Part shown: in pieces, positions 4,377 to 5,376 of the stretch
Layout of the letters: the number at the start of each line of letters is the position of its first letter
Position numbering within the stretch: the first letter of the stretch is position 1
Origin: an uncultured Porphyromonadaceae bacterium
GTDB taxonomy: Bacteria > Bacteroidota > Bacteroidia > Bacteroidales > Muribaculaceae
Reading direction: 5' to 3'
DNA: 5,376 bases
NCBI GenBank assembly: GCA_902470475.1
Contig: CABRGT010000090.1
Span: 1 to 5,376 of the forward strand
Notes under the pieces: generated by a model
Databases searched by the model: none
What the model saw: the letters and a program-made list of their open reading frames with translations, nothing else
Told to the model about the DNA's origin: nothing
Made by a program: the position numbers and the translations under genes

Positions 4377-5321
4377 TTATCTTACTGTGACTTTCTCGGC
4401 GTCGGCGCCGGTTACTTTCAGGTATACTCCCGGCGCGGCGGGAGCTTCGATTTCCACGCCCTGAAGGTTATACCATTTTACCGCCTGTTCGGCCGATGTG
4501 GCCTCCGCATCGGATACGCCGAGCGTTTCCCAAAGCTTCATGCCGCCTTTCTTTTCAAAAATCACATTATGGGCCGCGTCGGTCACATAGCGTAGCTCGG
4601 GGTTCTGAAAGTCAAAGTTGGCTACAGGAGCATACATCGGCATAAAGAACCACTCGCCGTAATTATTATCGTTGGTCGGGAACATGCCTATGCCCTCGAT
4701 CTGCCAGTATTCATTATCGAAGATATGCAGCAGATTCTCGTCGCATTTTATCAGATCGCGGACGTATGTGTTTCCGGCCGAACTGATTTCGTCGCGCGAA
4801 TCCATAGTGCATCCCATCGCGTATGCAAATTCGTCGTATGTTTTCTGATGTCCGAATACGAAATTATCGCCCGGATTGCCGAAATGATAGAGCAGGAACG
4901 GATGTCCGCCCAGGTCGCCCCAGTACGAGCACTCAGCTATGATATGATAAAGCAGCCGATGCCTTTCGAGACCGTCGCGGTCCATCATCACATACACATC
5001 CTCTTCGTCCTCGCGTATGTAGCCGATGCATATGTCTTTCTCGCCGCCTTCGACAAACTCATTGTTCGGGCCTCCGATGCGGTCGGCCACGATATCTATT
5101 TCGTGCCATACCGTTCCGTCCACCTCGACTTCCTCACCGATGCCGATACCTATTTCGAGATACCTTTTCTCCCAGTTACGTGCCATCGCAGATACCTCAT
5201 ACCACCATGTACGGCCCTCGGTAACCATCCTCGCTTCCCGGGTATATTGGTCATTCACTTCGCTTCTGAGCGACAGGATGCTCAGGAAGAGTACAATTAC
5301 TGTCAGTAAGATTTTTTTCAT
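4377..5321 (-). CDS. Secreted protein of unknown function with a Bacteroidota-type C-terminal tail
   Basis: This 314-residue protein has a clear signal peptide (MKK, then a hydrophobic stretch to about residue 18, with cleavage likely near SLRS-EV). There is no lipobox cysteine. The mature part is acidic and rich in aromatic residues. It contains MVTEGRTWWYEV (32-43), a start seen in other secreted Bacteroidales proteins of unknown role, and later WQIEGIGMFPTND (206-218). Residues about 280-314 (WYNLQGVEI, PGVYLKV, KVTVR) form a short beta-rich tail resembling the C-terminal sorting-type domains of this phylum. It may direct surface export or simply be a small beta domain; no export machinery is in the window. 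There are three cysteines (131, 171 and 193). The G+C content is visibly lower than in the metabolic genes. It is a single gene with its own -7 element 44 bp upstream, and nothing identifies a ligand or enzyme activity. Confidence 0.8.
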   Translation of the reverse strand: MKKILLTVIVLFLSILSLRSEVNDQYTREARMVTEGRTWWYEVSAMARNWEKRYLEIGIGIGEEVEVDGTVWHEIDIVADRIGGPNNEFVEGGEKDICIGYIREDEEDVYVMMDRDGLERHRLLYHIIAECSYWGDLGGHPFLLYHFGNPGDNFVFGHQKTYDEFAYAMGCTMDSRDEISSAGNTYVRDLIKCDENLLHIFDNEYWQIEGIGMFPTNDNNYGEWFFMPMYAPVANFDFQNPELRYVTDAAHNVIFEKKGGMKLWETLGVSDAEATSAEQAVKWYNLQGVEIEAPAAPGVYLKVTGADAEKVTVR

Positions 5322-5364
5322 GGTTGGTTGTTTTAGGTTATTATTGGACGATAGAACGGATGTG

Positions 5365-5372
5365 CAAATATA
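5365..5372 (-). promoter_or_regulatory. -7 promoter element of the secreted-protein gene
   Basis: Minus-strand TATATTTG followed by CA matches TAnnTTTG exactly. It lies 44 bases before the ATG at 5321, giving a leader of roughly 35-40 bases that is AT-rich and lacks a Shine-Dalgarno sequence. The expected -33 element would fall outside the window. Confidence 0.6.
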
Positions 5373-5376
5373 ATGC

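Noticed and set aside
4725..5309. A 194-codon open frame on the plus strand opposite the secreted-protein gene
   Set aside because: The minus-strand protein has a signal peptide and sits behind a promoter element; the plus-strand product shows neither.

Overview
The window looks like a piece of a Bacteroidota chromosome, most likely Bacteroidales and possibly Muribaculaceae or a relative. This is inferred from four things. Three intergenic sites match the Bacteroidota -7 promoter element TAnnTTTG. The genes lack clear Shine-Dalgarno sequences. There is a secreted TlpA-type thioredoxin with a long N-terminal extension. A secreted protein carries a C-terminal tail of the 'WYNLQG...PGVYLKV' kind, common in this phylum. 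Base composition is GC-rich in the metabolic genes and visibly lower in the rightmost gene and the large intergenic gap.

Layout. Positions 1-788 (+) hold the 3' end of a serine beta-lactamase-fold hydrolase, followed 15 bp later by a small VanZ-like membrane protein. Positions 789-889 are a convergent junction packed with stem-loops. Positions 890-3861 (-) carry three genes read right to left: a small membrane-anchored protein of unknown function (3861->3439), a class I succinate/acetyl-CoA CoA-transferase (3392->1899), and a periplasmic TlpA-like thioredoxin (1894->890). The last two are 4 bp apart. A good two-part promoter (3880-3911) precedes the first of the three, so this is probably one operon. 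Positions 3862-4376 contain no protein gene. They hold that promoter, a candidate small RNA or attenuated leader on the minus strand (about 4121->3954) with its own -7 element and a U-tract terminator, several inverted repeats, and an 11-bp tandem duplication. Positions 4377-5321 (-) encode an unrecognised secreted protein, with its -7 element at the right edge of the window.

How it works together. The CoA-transferase fits the succinate/acetate/propionate fermentation metabolism of these anaerobes. The thioredoxin is an envelope redox protein, and why it is co-transcribed with a cytosolic CoA-transferase is not evident. No mobile element, CRISPR array, tRNA or rRNA is seen. The least explained part of the window is the intergenic RNA-like region at 3954-4134.
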